DNA of 14,178 nt from NCBI GenBank assembly GCA_013361595.1, contig JABFXT010000807.1, forward strand, positions 1 through 14,178. Reading direction: 5' to 3'. The DNA is from Nocardia sp. Lineage in GTDB: Bacteria > Actinomycetota > Actinomycetes > Mycobacteriales > Mycobacteriaceae. Below are positions 1 through 7,306 of the stretch, piece by piece. Positions within the stretch are counted from its first letter, which is position 1. Each line of letters opens with the position of its first letter. The notes under the pieces are model-generated. The model had not been told where the DNA came from and ran no database searches. It saw only the letters and a list, made by a program, of their open reading frames with translations. A program made the position numbers and the translations under genes.

Positions 1-1174
1 CGGTCGCGTAGTCGAACCGGCACAGTAGGCCGTCGTCGGTGGCATCGACGGTCAGGACCAGCGGCACACCGTCGGCCGGGCCGTCGGTATGGACCCGGGC
101 CGGGCGCAGATCCCGGTAGCGCAGGGTGAACCGGCCCGATTCGGCGGCCGCGAACTCGGCGGTGGTCTCCGGATTCAGATACCGGAGCAGCGCGTAACCC
201 GCGCCGCTGTCGGGTACCGACCGATACAGATCACGGATCTGGACCAGGGCCCGGCCCGCGGCGGGGCCGCCGACCAGCGCCTCGGCGGTATCGATATCGG
301 CGACCCGGACCGACAGGGGGAATTCGGTGGCGAAACCGCCCACCAGATCGGTGCTGCCGCCGGTGAACGAGCGGGCGTCGGCGTCACAGCGCACCAGCGA
401 CCCGATCGCGCGGGCGACGGCACCCTGTTCGCCGGTCCGCAGTGCGATGGCCACGGCGGTCAGCAGCACTTCGGGCACGGTCGCCCGATAGACATCGGCC
501 GCGGCGGTCACCGCGGAGGTGCCCTCGGCGGTGATGGCCAGCGAAACCCGCCGCCGCAACCGCAGATCGGCCGGTTCCAGCGGGGGCGCGATCTGCGCGC
601 CGGCCAGGTTGCGTCGCCACCAGCCGGACTCGTCGAGTAGTTCGATGGAGCGGGCACGCGCGTCCAGTGCATGCACCAGCTGCGGCAGTTTGCTCTCCGG
701 CGCGGCCGCGGCGGGATCGGCGGCGGCCCAGCCGGCGATCAACTCGTCGACGACGATCCGCCACGAACGGTCGTCGACCGCCAAGCCGTTGGCCACCAGC
801 ACCAACCGGCGTTCCGGGTCGGTACCGGTGACGACGAAATGGATATTGCGCCCGGACGCCGGGTCCAGGGCATCGGCCGCGGCCTGCACCACATCGTCGG
901 TCGCGACCGTGTTCTCGCCGGATTCGGGTCCGAGCCACCAGTACTGCTGTTCGCCCCGCCGTTCCAGCGGCGGAATCCGCAGGACGGCCGGTCGCGCGGC
1001 CGGGTCGAATCGGGCCGACAGCATCGGATGCCGGGCCATCAGCGACCGCACCGCGGCCTCGGTTCGGCTCAGCGGCCGGTCGCCGGGCAATTCGAGCACG
1101 ATCGACCGGATCTCGACACCGGGGACGGGATTGTCCAGCAACCGCGCCGCGGTCGGCGTCGGCGGCAGCTCACC
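1..1174 (-). other. Degenerate epimerization-type domain of NRPS-2 (partial at edge)
   Basis: Starts at GELPPTPTAARLLDNP, as E domains do, and carries the E-type SWRIVVDELIAGW. The HHxxxDG site (770-790) reads NGLAVDD, losing both histidines. The EGHGRE region reads CDADARS, and the TVGWFT region reads LVGGFATEFP. The domain is almost complete at the window edge (FDYA). It is preceded only by a 65-residue linker (1175-1367) with no carrier domain, so it would have no tethered substrate even if active. Confidence 0.8.
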
Positions 1175-4100
1175 GGTGGCCTCCGAAACGATGCCGGCGA
1201 ACGATTCCGGTGCGGCACCGGCGGTGAAGCCGTCCGAGGACGCCGCATCCGGTGCCGCGGCCGGTGGGTCGAATTCCGTGCTGGGTGAGGCCTCGTCGAG
1301 CCCGGGCACCGCCTCCCCGGCCCATGCACCCGGGTCCGGGGGCAGGGGCGAGATTCTGCCGGGATCCGGCAGCCGGGTGCGATCGGGGGCGCCGGTGCCC
1401 GTGAGCGGGATCCGCTCGACCGCCAGGAAAGCCGCGGGCACCAGCCGACCCGGTAGCGTCCGGCCGAGTGCGGCGCGTATCGCGGCGAGATCGGGTTCGG
1501 GCCCCGGCTGCTCGGGCACCACATAGGCGACCAGACGCGCACCCGGACGCGCGGCCGACGATACGGCCGGACCGGTATCGCGGGTGAGAACCGCGGCCTC
1601 GGCGATACCGGGCAGAGCGCGCAGCGCGGCCGCGATCACGGCCGGCCGGACCCGATGCCCCCGGTATCCGAAACTGTCGTCGGTACGGCCCAGGTGCTCG
1701 AGTCGCTGTGGTGTGGTGGCGGTGGCCTCGTGCCACAGCACGGTATCCCCGGTCCGGTACATACGCTGGCCGTAGCCGAACGGGTTGGCCACGAACCGAT
1801 CCGCGGTCGGCGCGGACCGGCCGGCATATCCGCGGGCGAGTTGGTCACCGGCCAGATACAGCTCACCGGGGACCCCCGGCGGAACCGGGCGCAGCCGTGA
1901 ATCCAGCACGTACACCCGGGTGTTCCACTGCGGCAACCCGATCGGGACCGACCGTTCCGCCGAGCCGGCGGCGGGCCAGGAAGTCGCCGAAACGGCGGTT
2001 TCGCAGCTGCCGTACAGGTTCTGTGCCCGCGCTCCGCACCGCTCCCGCAACGCCACCACGGTTTCGGGCGCCAACGGGCCACCGGTGACGAAGACCTCGC
2101 GCAGGCTGCGGACCGGGCCCGGGTCGGCGTGGCCGGCGAAAGCGGCGAGTTCGTCCGGCCCGAAATCGGTGACCGTGACCGCGCGCGCGGCGCTCGCCGC
2201 CGCGATCCGCTCCGGATCCTGCGCACCGGCCGGGGCCAGCGCCAGTTCCGCGCCCGCGCGCAGGGGCAGGAAGTTTCCCCACAGCGAAGTGTCGCGGGTC
2301 GGCGGATTCTGTTGGAGATAGACGTCGGTGAAACCCATCGGGTACTGGGCGAGCATCAGCGTGATCTGGTTGTTGATCGCACTGTGCGAGAGCGCGGCCA
2401 GCTCCGGCCCGTCCGGTGTCACCGATGCGCACAGCAGATAGGCCGTATTACCCGGTAGCACCGTCCGGATCAGTTCCTCCGGGCGCACCGGACCGGCCGG
2501 ATACCCGGCGGCATCGTCCGCGTCGACCACGAGAACCGGTGTCGCCCGGTACGCCACGGTCGCCTTCAGGGCCGCCGCCAGTCGCGATTCGTCCGACCGG
2601 CCCACCACTACACAGGCGGGTCCGGCGGTTTCGATCACCAGTGCGTTCCAACCGGCCGGATCGTCCGGGTCCAGCGGCAGGCAGGCCCCGCCGGCCGTCA
2701 GCACCGCGTAGATCGCGACCAGCAGCTCGGGAGAGTTGCGAATCGCCACGACCACCGGGGTCTCGGTCCCGACCCCCGCGGCGATCAGCCGCCGGGCCAG
2801 CCGGTTCACCCGCCCGTCGAACTCCTGATAGGTCAGCTCGGTCGCGGCGTCGGCCACCGCCACCGTATCCGGGCGGGTGGCGACGGTGCGGCGGTATCCG
2901 TCGAGCAACAGATCGGGCGCCACCGGGTAGCGGGTGTCGTTCCAGACCACCAGCAATCGGTCGAGATCGGCCCGCGACAGCAGATCGATATCCCCGACCG
3001 GACCGTCGGGGTCGCCGCCGGCGACGGTGAGGACCCGCTGCAACCGGCGCGCGATCTCGGCGACCGTGGCGGCATCGAACCGATCGGCGGCGAACTGGAA
3101 CGCCGCCGCGATCCCGTCCGGCGAACCGTCCGGCGCGCGGTGCGGATCGATGACCAGCCGGAGCGGGCACTCCGTGGCCACGTTCGCGATATCGATCGGC
3201 TCGGTGGACAGACTCGGCATCTCCAGCCGCGGAACATCGTTGTGCCGCAGCGAAATGGCCATCTCGAACAGCGGCTCACCACCACCGATGGCCGCGTCCA
3301 GGATCTCGAAGGGCAGATCGGCGTGGGCGAAGGCGGCGCGGTCGGATTCCGCCACCCGCGCGACCAGGTCCAGGAAGGATTCGGCCGGATCGATCCGGGT
3401 ACGCAGCACCACGGTGTTGGCGTAGGGTCCGATCGCGTCGTCGAGTTCGCGTTCGTCGTGACCGCGCACCGAACTGCCGAGCACGATATCGGTCACCGCG
3501 GCCGAACGGGCCAGCAGCACCGCGAAGGCCGCGCGGACCACGATGAACTCCGATACCTCGGCCCGGCGGGCGATATCGGCGATCCGGCGATGGGTGCGGG
3601 TACCGATCTCGAAATCGTGCACTCCGAAACCGGCTGCTCCGCCCCGCGTGACCGCGACCGGCAGTTCCAGCCGCGGCGGCAACCCGGCCAGGTACTCCCG
3701 CCAGAACATCAGCCGCCGCGCGGCGAGCGAATCCGGGTCGGTGGCCTCGCCGAGCTCGGCCCGGCGGCTCAGGAAATAGTCCAGGTACTGCACCGACAGC
3801 GGCTGCCACAGCGGCCGTGACCTGTTGCGGCGGCCCAGGAAAGCTCGCAGCAGGTCCCGCAACAGCAACCCGGCCGACATCTCGTCGGCCAGGATGCGGT
3901 GTACGACCACCGCGACCACATGTGCCCGGGGGCCGGTTTCGGCGAGCGCGAACCGGACCGGTACCTGCTCCGGGTCGGCGGCATCGAAATCGGTTCGCGA
4001 CAACGCGGCCAGCCAATCCGCCAGGTCGGCGGAGTCGACGGGTTCGGCGATCACTTCGGGTACGGCCTGTTCGCGCGGTAGCACCACCTGATACGGGGTG

Positions 4101-6271
4101 CCGCCGGTCTCCGGGTAGACGGTGCGCAGCGTTTCGTGCCGGTCTACGACATCGGCGACGGCGGCCTGCATGGCCGTCGCGTCGAGCGTGCCGGTGAGCG
4201 TCATCGCGGCGGTGACGGTATCGGAGCCCTCGTCGGGCGTGAACCGGTTACGTTCCCACCAGCGCAGCTGGCCCGGTGAGAGCGGTATCGACTCGGGACG
4301 CGGTGCGGCGACCGGGCTTTCGCTCGGTGCCGGTAACGGCGCCGGTGCCGGGGATTCGGGGGCCACGGCCGGGATACCGGCAGGGCTGGGCCAGAGCGGA
4401 CTCGGGGAATTGTCCCGCCGGGCGCCGAACGGGAAATCCGAGGCATGCGATTCCTCCGGGCGCACCGCGGGGCGTGGCGCCCGGTTCGCCGCCGGGTAGT
4501 CCCTGGCGTTCTCGTAGAACGCCAGGGCGTCACCACCGGTCGGCGCCGGTGAACCGCCACGGGCGAGCTGCGGGTCGCCCGACACGGCAGACTGGCCCCC
4601 GAGCCAGCCGTCGTCGGCGCTGTCCGGCGATCGCCGCGCATCCGGTGCTCCGGCGGCGGACGCGAGTGGATCCGCCGCCCGGGCACCGCGGCCGCCCAGC
4701 GGGGACTGGCGGTCGGGCATCTCCAGGTAACCGCGACCCGGCAGCTCCATATCGCGTTGTTCGGACGCGAGGCGGCTTTCGGTCACGGCCCGCACGGGCA
4801 GTTCGGGTGCGCCATCGGCCCGACCGGCGTCGGCGGGCCGCGGCTGTTCGGCCGGTATCTCGCGGATCGGGAGGCTCTGTTCGAAATCGGGCGGCGGCCC
4901 GGCGGGCGCGAGTACCGGATCGGCGGTGGACTCGTCGGTGGGTACCTCTTCGGTGCCGGCCGGCGATGTATCCACCGGCCCCGGCCGCGTATCGGGCAGC
5001 TCTATCCGCCCGAGGTATTCCATCTCGCCGTCGCCGGTGCGGCGCACCAGGTCACCGGTGCGGAAGAGCCGGGAGCCGTCGTCGGCATACGGATCGGCGA
5101 CCAGCAATTGCGCCGTCAGCCCGGGCCTGCGGTGATAGCCGCGTGCCAGCTGCGGTCCACCGAGGTCGAGCTCCCCCGGTTCACCGTCGGCCACCTGGGC
5201 GAGTCGTTCGTCGAGGATATGGGCCGTCACACCGCGGATCGGCGCACCGATCGTCGCGGGCCGGCCCGGTGTCAACGCGGTACTGATACTGGTCATGACG
5301 GTGGACTCGGCCGGACCGTAACCCTGGTAGAGAACTCTCGTCGAACCCGCACCGACGGGAATCGCCCAGCGCGACACCAGTTCGGGCGGGCACGGCCGGC
5401 GACCGGTGATCACCACGCCCAGTTCGTCGAGCCCGCCCGGATCGATCACCTCCAACGCATCGGGAGTGAGATAGGCGTGGGTGACCCCGGTGCGGCGCAG
5501 CAGTTCGGTCAGTTCGTCCGCCGTGGACACCAGCGGTGACACCACCACCATGGTCGCGGCGCCGCCGAGGGCGAGCAGTAGTTCCAGGACCGACGAATCC
5601 GACGGAAGCGGTGCGAAGTTCAGGGTGCGGTCCTCGGGTTCCACCCGGTAGCGGCCCTGCTGTTCGGCACACAGACCGGACAGGCCGGCCTGGGTCACGA
5701 CGACACCGTCCGGCGAGGACTCCCCGTCACTGGCGTAACTGACATACGCGGGATGCTCGGCCCGCAGCGGCCGGATCCGGTCGGCATAGGTGACGGGTTC
5801 GGCGGAGAACTCTTCCAGGGCACGGGCGGCACCGACCGTATCGACCTGCAACCATTCGATCTCGTCGGGGAGTTCGTTGCGGACCCAGGACACCGCCAGG
5901 CCGTACACCGCGCCGACGTCGACCAGCAGATGCGCGATCCAGTTGGGTGGATAGGCCGGATCGATCGGCACGAAACCCGCACCCGTCTTGGCGACCGCCC
6001 AGACCGCCAGCACCGCGTCCAGCGAGCGCGGGATGGCCACGGCCACCAGATCCTCCGGACCGATACCGCGCGCCATGAGCGAGCGGGCCAACCGGCTGGA
6101 CCACGCGTCCAGATCCGCGTAACTCACCTGTTCCAGCGGACCGGTGCCGTCGGCGAGGATCAACGCCGCACCGTCGGGATTGGTCTCGACAGCGTTCGCG
6201 ATCAGCTGCGGAAGGGTTGTCACGCGGGGCCGCCGGGTTCGGTGGGGCCGGGTCCGGACTGGCCGCGTCAT
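1..6271 (-). CDS. Nonribosomal peptide synthetase-like protein NRPS-2 (3'-partial), degenerate A-linker-C-A-E
   Basis: Uninterrupted frame from ATG 6271 to the left edge, 2,090 codons, no stop seen; the 3' end is outside the window. I read it codon by codon. The order is A (about residues 18-427), a Pro/Ala/Ser-rich linker (428-659), C (660-1102), A (1121-1635), a second linker and an E-type domain up to the edge. No carrier domain is visible. Both A domains lack the A3 loop, C has HRILADE for HHxxxDG, and E has NGLAVDD. The start is chosen because GGAGGG lies 10 bases upstream of ATG 6271 and an in-frame stop lies at 6296-6298. GTG 6223 is an alternative closer to the A domain start but has no evident ribosome site. 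Same strand as NRPS-1, so probably one operon. It is an NRPS relative that may not be an active enzyme. Confidence 0.95.
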   Translation of the reverse strand, partial: MTRPVRTRPHRTRRPRVTTLPQLIANAVETNPDGAALILADGTGPLEQVSYADLDAWSSRLARSLMARGIGPEDLVAVAIPRSLDAVLAVWAVAKTGAGFVPIDPAYPPNWIAHLLVDVGAVYGLAVSWVRNELPDEIEWLQVDTVGAARALEEFSAEPVTYADRIRPLRAEHPAYVSYASDGESSPDGVVVTQAGLSGLCAEQQGRYRVEPEDRTLNFAPLPSDSSVLELLLALGGAATMVVVSPLVSTADELTELLRRTGVTHAYLTPDALEVIDPGGLDELGVVITGRRPCPPELVSRWAIPVGAGSTRVLYQGYGPAESTVMTSISTALTPGRPATIGAPIRGVTAHILDERLAQVADGEPGELDLGGPQLARGYHRRPGLTAQLLVADPYADDGSRLFRTGDLVRRTGDGEMEYLGRIELPDTRPGPVDTSPAGTEEVPTDESTADPVLAPAGPPPDFEQSLPIREIPAEQPRPADAGRADGAPELPVRAVTESRLASEQRDMELPGRGYLEMPDRQSPLGGRGARAADPLASAAGAPDARRSPDSADDGWLGGQSAVSGDPQLARGGSPAPTGGDALAFYENARDYPAANRAPRPAVRPEESHASDFPFGARRDNSPSPLWPSPAGIPAVAPESPAPAPLPAPSESPVAAPRPESIPLSPGQLRWWERNRFTPDEGSDTVTAAMTLTGTLDATAMQAAVADVVDRHETLRTVYPETGGTPYQVVLPREQAVPEVIAEPVDSADLADWLAALSRTDFDAADPEQVPVRFALAETGPRAHVVAVVVHRILADEMSAGLLLRDLLRAFLGRRNRSRPLWQPLSVQYLDYFLSRRAELGEATDPDSLAARRLMFWREYLAGLPPRLELPVAVTRGGAAGFGVHDFEIGTRTHRRIADIARRAEVSEFIVVRAAFAVLLARSAAVTDIVLGSSVRGHDERELDDAIGPYANTVVLRTRIDPAESFLDLVARVAESDRAAFAHADLPFEILDAAIGGGEPLFEMAISLRHNDVPRLEMPSLSTEPIDIANVATECPLRLVIDPHRAPDGSPDGIAAAFQFAADRFDAATVAEIARRLQRVLTVAGGDPDGPVGDIDLLSRADLDRLLVVWNDTRYPVAPDLLLDGYRRTVATRPDTVAVADAATELTYQEFDGRVNRLARRLIAAGVGTETPVVVAIRNSPELLVAIYAVLTAGGACLPLDPDDPAGWNALVIETAGPACVVVGRSDESRLAAALKATVAYRATPVLVVDADDAAGYPAGPVRPEELIRTVLPGNTAYLLCASVTPDGPELAALSHSAINNQITLMLAQYPMGFTDVYLQQNPPTRDTSLWGNFLPLRAGAELALAPAGAQDPERIAAASAARAVTVTDFGPDELAAFAGHADPGPVRSLREVFVTGGPLAPETVVALRERCGARAQNLYGSCETAVSATSWPAAGSAERSVPIGLPQWNTRVYVLDSRLRPVPPGVPGELYLAGDQLARGYAGRSAPTADRFVANPFGYGQRMYRTGDTVLWHEATATTPQRLEHLGRTDDSFGYRGHRVRPAVIAAALRALPGIAEAAVLTRDTGPAVSSAARPGARLVAYVVPEQPGPEPDLAAIRAALGRTLPGRLVPAAFLAVERIPLTGTGAPDRTRLPDPGRISPLPPDPGAWAGEAVPGLDEASPSTEFDPPAAAPDAASSDGFTAGAAPESFAGIVSEATGELPPTPTAARLLDNPVPGVEIRSIVLELPGDRPLSRTEAAVRSLMARHPMLSARFDPAARPAVLRIPPLERRGEQQYWWLGPESGENTVATDDVVQAAADALDPASGRNIHFVVTGTDPERRLVLVANGLAVDDRSWRIVVDELIAGWAAADPAAAAPESKLPQLVHALDARARSIELLDESGWWRRNLAGAQIAPPLEPADLRLRRRVSLAITAEGTSAVTAAADVYRATVPEVLLTAVAIALRTGEQGAVARAIGSLVRCDADARSFTGGSTDLVGGFATEFPLSVRVADIDTAEALVGGPAAGRALVQIRDLYRSVPDSGAGYALLRYLNPETTAEFAAAESGRFTLRYRDLRPARVHTDGPADGVPLVLTVDATDDGLLCRFDYAT
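1368..2910 (-). other. Degenerate adenylation domain 2 of NRPS-2
   Basis: A near full-length A domain: ELTYQEFDGRVNRLARRL, A6 LAGDQLARGYAGR, A7 MYRTGDTV and an A8-like SFGYRGHRVRPAVIAAAL. The A3 region (2402-2440) reads YLLCASVTPDGPE in place of the TSGSTGxPKG loop. A5 is YGSCET. At A10, TGTGAPDR (1379-1402) replaces PNGKLDR, so the catalytic lysine is Ala (1388-1390). The pocket residues that can be placed are D-T-W-D-V-G-L-V-S without the lysine. Inactive in adenylation by all known rules. Confidence 0.85.
2965..4294 (-). other. Condensation (C) domain of NRPS-2, degenerate active site HRILADE
   Basis: Full-length C domain from SIPLSPGQLRWWERN to VGDIDLLSRADLDRLLVVWN, with landmarks LSVQYLDYF, GPYANTVVLRT and HADLPFEILD. 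The active site (3881-3901) reads HRILADE: the second His is Arg (CGC, one base from CAC) and Gly is Glu. First His and Asp are kept. Fold preserved, condensation activity doubtful. Confidence 0.87.
4295..4989 (-). other. Long Pro/Ala/Ser-rich linker in NRPS-2
   Basis: About 230 residues of low-complexity, probably disordered sequence between A and C, rich in Pro, Ala, Gly, Asp and Glu. It stands where the A8-A10 part of the A domain and a T domain would be in a normal module. No domain is recognised. A perfect inverted repeat lies within it (4501-4527). Confidence 0.75.
4501..4527. repeat. Perfect 12-bp inverted repeat with 3-base loop, inside the NRPS-2 linker
   Basis: Arm CCCTGGCGTTCT at 4501-4512, loop CGT, arm AGAACGCCAGGG at 4516-4527. 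Every base pairs. On the coding strand it encodes part of the linker (ALAFYENAR). No T-run follows on either side. It could be an operator, an RNA hairpin or a rearrangement scar. Confidence 0.85.
4990..6220 (-). other. Degenerate adenylation domain 1 of NRPS-2
   Basis: Clear A-domain fold signatures: SYADLDAWSSRLAR, AVLAVWAVAKTGAGFVPIDPAYP, A5 YGPAEST, A6 GGPQLARGYHRRPGLTA and A7 FRTGDLVRR. The A3 loop (5702-5737) reads YASDGESSPDGV instead of YTSGSTGxPKGV, so its lysine is Asp and its glycines are lost. After LGRIE the sequence departs into the linker, so the A8 hinge and the A10 lysine are missing. The specificity pocket reads roughly D-S-L-Y-I-G-G-V-M and matches no code I know. ATP-dependent activation is very unlikely. 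Confidence 0.85.
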
Positions 6272-6496
6272 ACCGACTTCGCCCTCCGGAGGTGGTCACA
6301 CCGCTGACCGACTACCGCATCCATCTGTCCGCCTCGCCTGCCTGTCGCACTTCACCGCCGCGCCCTACCGTGGCCGCGGCTTGGACAGCAGCCTGCCACA
6401 ATGCGCCGGTACCCGGTATGGCACCCGGCAGGTTACCGGGCGGGGACCCGCACAGCTACATTCCGCGGATACCGGCCGCTTTCCCATCCCGGTTCC
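6272..6496. other. Intergenic region between NRPS-1 and NRPS-2
   Basis: 225 bases without a gene. I see no continuation of the truncated A domain after the NRPS-1 stop. Short GC stems occur (for example CCCGG at 6424-6428 pairing with CCGGG at 6436-6440), but no stem followed by a T-run, so I call no terminator. I see no convincing -35/-10 pair. Near NRPS-2 it holds a ribosome binding site inside a palindrome. Co-transcription with NRPS-1 seems likely, but a separate promoter cannot be excluded. Confidence 0.7.
6282..6287 (-). promoter_or_regulatory. Ribosome binding site for NRPS-2
   Basis: GGAGGG on the minus strand, 10 bases before ATG 6271. It decides the start in favour of this ATG over GTG 6223. 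It overlaps the perfect 10-base palindrome CCTCCGGAGG (6283-6292). Confidence 0.7.
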
Positions 6497-7306
6497 TCAG
6501 CCGCCCAGCAGCGCGGGCAGATCCAGCACCGTGCCGATATCCGCCCAGGCCGCGCCCGGCGGGTCCGCTTCGTCCAGCACGAGTACGAACAGTTCCTCCA
6601 GCTCATACGGGTCGAGCGCCGCCAGACTCGCACCGTCGGACCACAGATGGGTGACCCCTTCACCCGCCGGGGTCACGCCGGGCTCCCCGGCCAGCACCAC
6701 GGCGGCGCCCGCGGCGCCCGCGGCCACGGTTTCCAGCAGCCCCGCCGGACTGTCGCCGCGACCCGCCCGGAAGGTGCGGGCCTCGTAGGTCAGCTCCGCG
6801 GCGGAATGCACCCGGGTCACCGCGGCGGCCAGCCGGTCGTAGCTCACCAGGATCCCGGTGCCGTCGAGCACCACCAGATCGCTGCCCCGCAGCGGCCGGG
6901 CCCGATCCGCGTAAGTGACCGGACGCGGGGATTCGGCGGCGATTTCACCGGCGACCACCGGATCGTCGAGCAGCAACCATTTCACCGCCGGATCGTCGGG
7001 AGCCCGCCCGACGGCCAGTCCGGCCTCGACCACCAGATCGGCGCCCGTCGCGATATCCAGAGCGTCGGCGGGCACCAGCGTGGCGCCGGCCTTGAGGACC
7101 GCCCAGACGGCCACTACCGCGTCGACACCGCGGTCCAGTGCGCTGACCACGCCGGTGCCCGGCCCGAACCCGCGCGCGATCAGCACCCGCGCCAGTCGCG
7201 AGGACCGGGCGTCGAGATCGCGATAGGTCACCACGGATTCGCCCCACACCACCGCCGGGCCGTCCGGATCGTCCTCCACCGATGCGCTGAGGGTCTGCGC
7301 CAGCGT
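6497..7306 (-). other. Truncated adenylation domain at the C-terminus of NRPS-1
   Basis: About 270 residues matching the N-terminal part of an A domain: SVVTYRDLDARSSRLAR, VVAVWAVLKAGATLVPAD, then PVTYADRARPLR. The A3 loop is missing (SDLVVLDGTGILVSYDRL where TSGSTGxPKG belongs). The sequence fades through an A4-like stretch and stops before A5, so it lacks most of the catalytic body, A10 and a following T. It cannot be a working adenylation domain. Confidence 0.82.

Noticed and set aside
4576..4608. WLGGQSA in the linker, resembling a carrier LGGxS site
   Set aside because: Neighbouring residues lack the helices and spacing of a carrier domain, and the setting is low-complexity.
5695..5982. 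Chance that a local frameshift hides an intact A3 loop in NRPS-2
   Set aside because: Translations in the other frame here show no TSGSTG-like motif, and homology on both sides stays in the same frame.
6221..6223. GTG 6223 as the start of NRPS-2
   Set aside because: No ribosome site before it, while ATG 6271 has GGAGGG at good spacing. Not fully excluded, since the A domain similarity begins only just after it.
6424..6440. Stem CCCGG/CCGGG as a terminator after NRPS-1
   Set aside because: Only five pairs with a seven-base loop and no T-run; such stems are common in GC-rich DNA.
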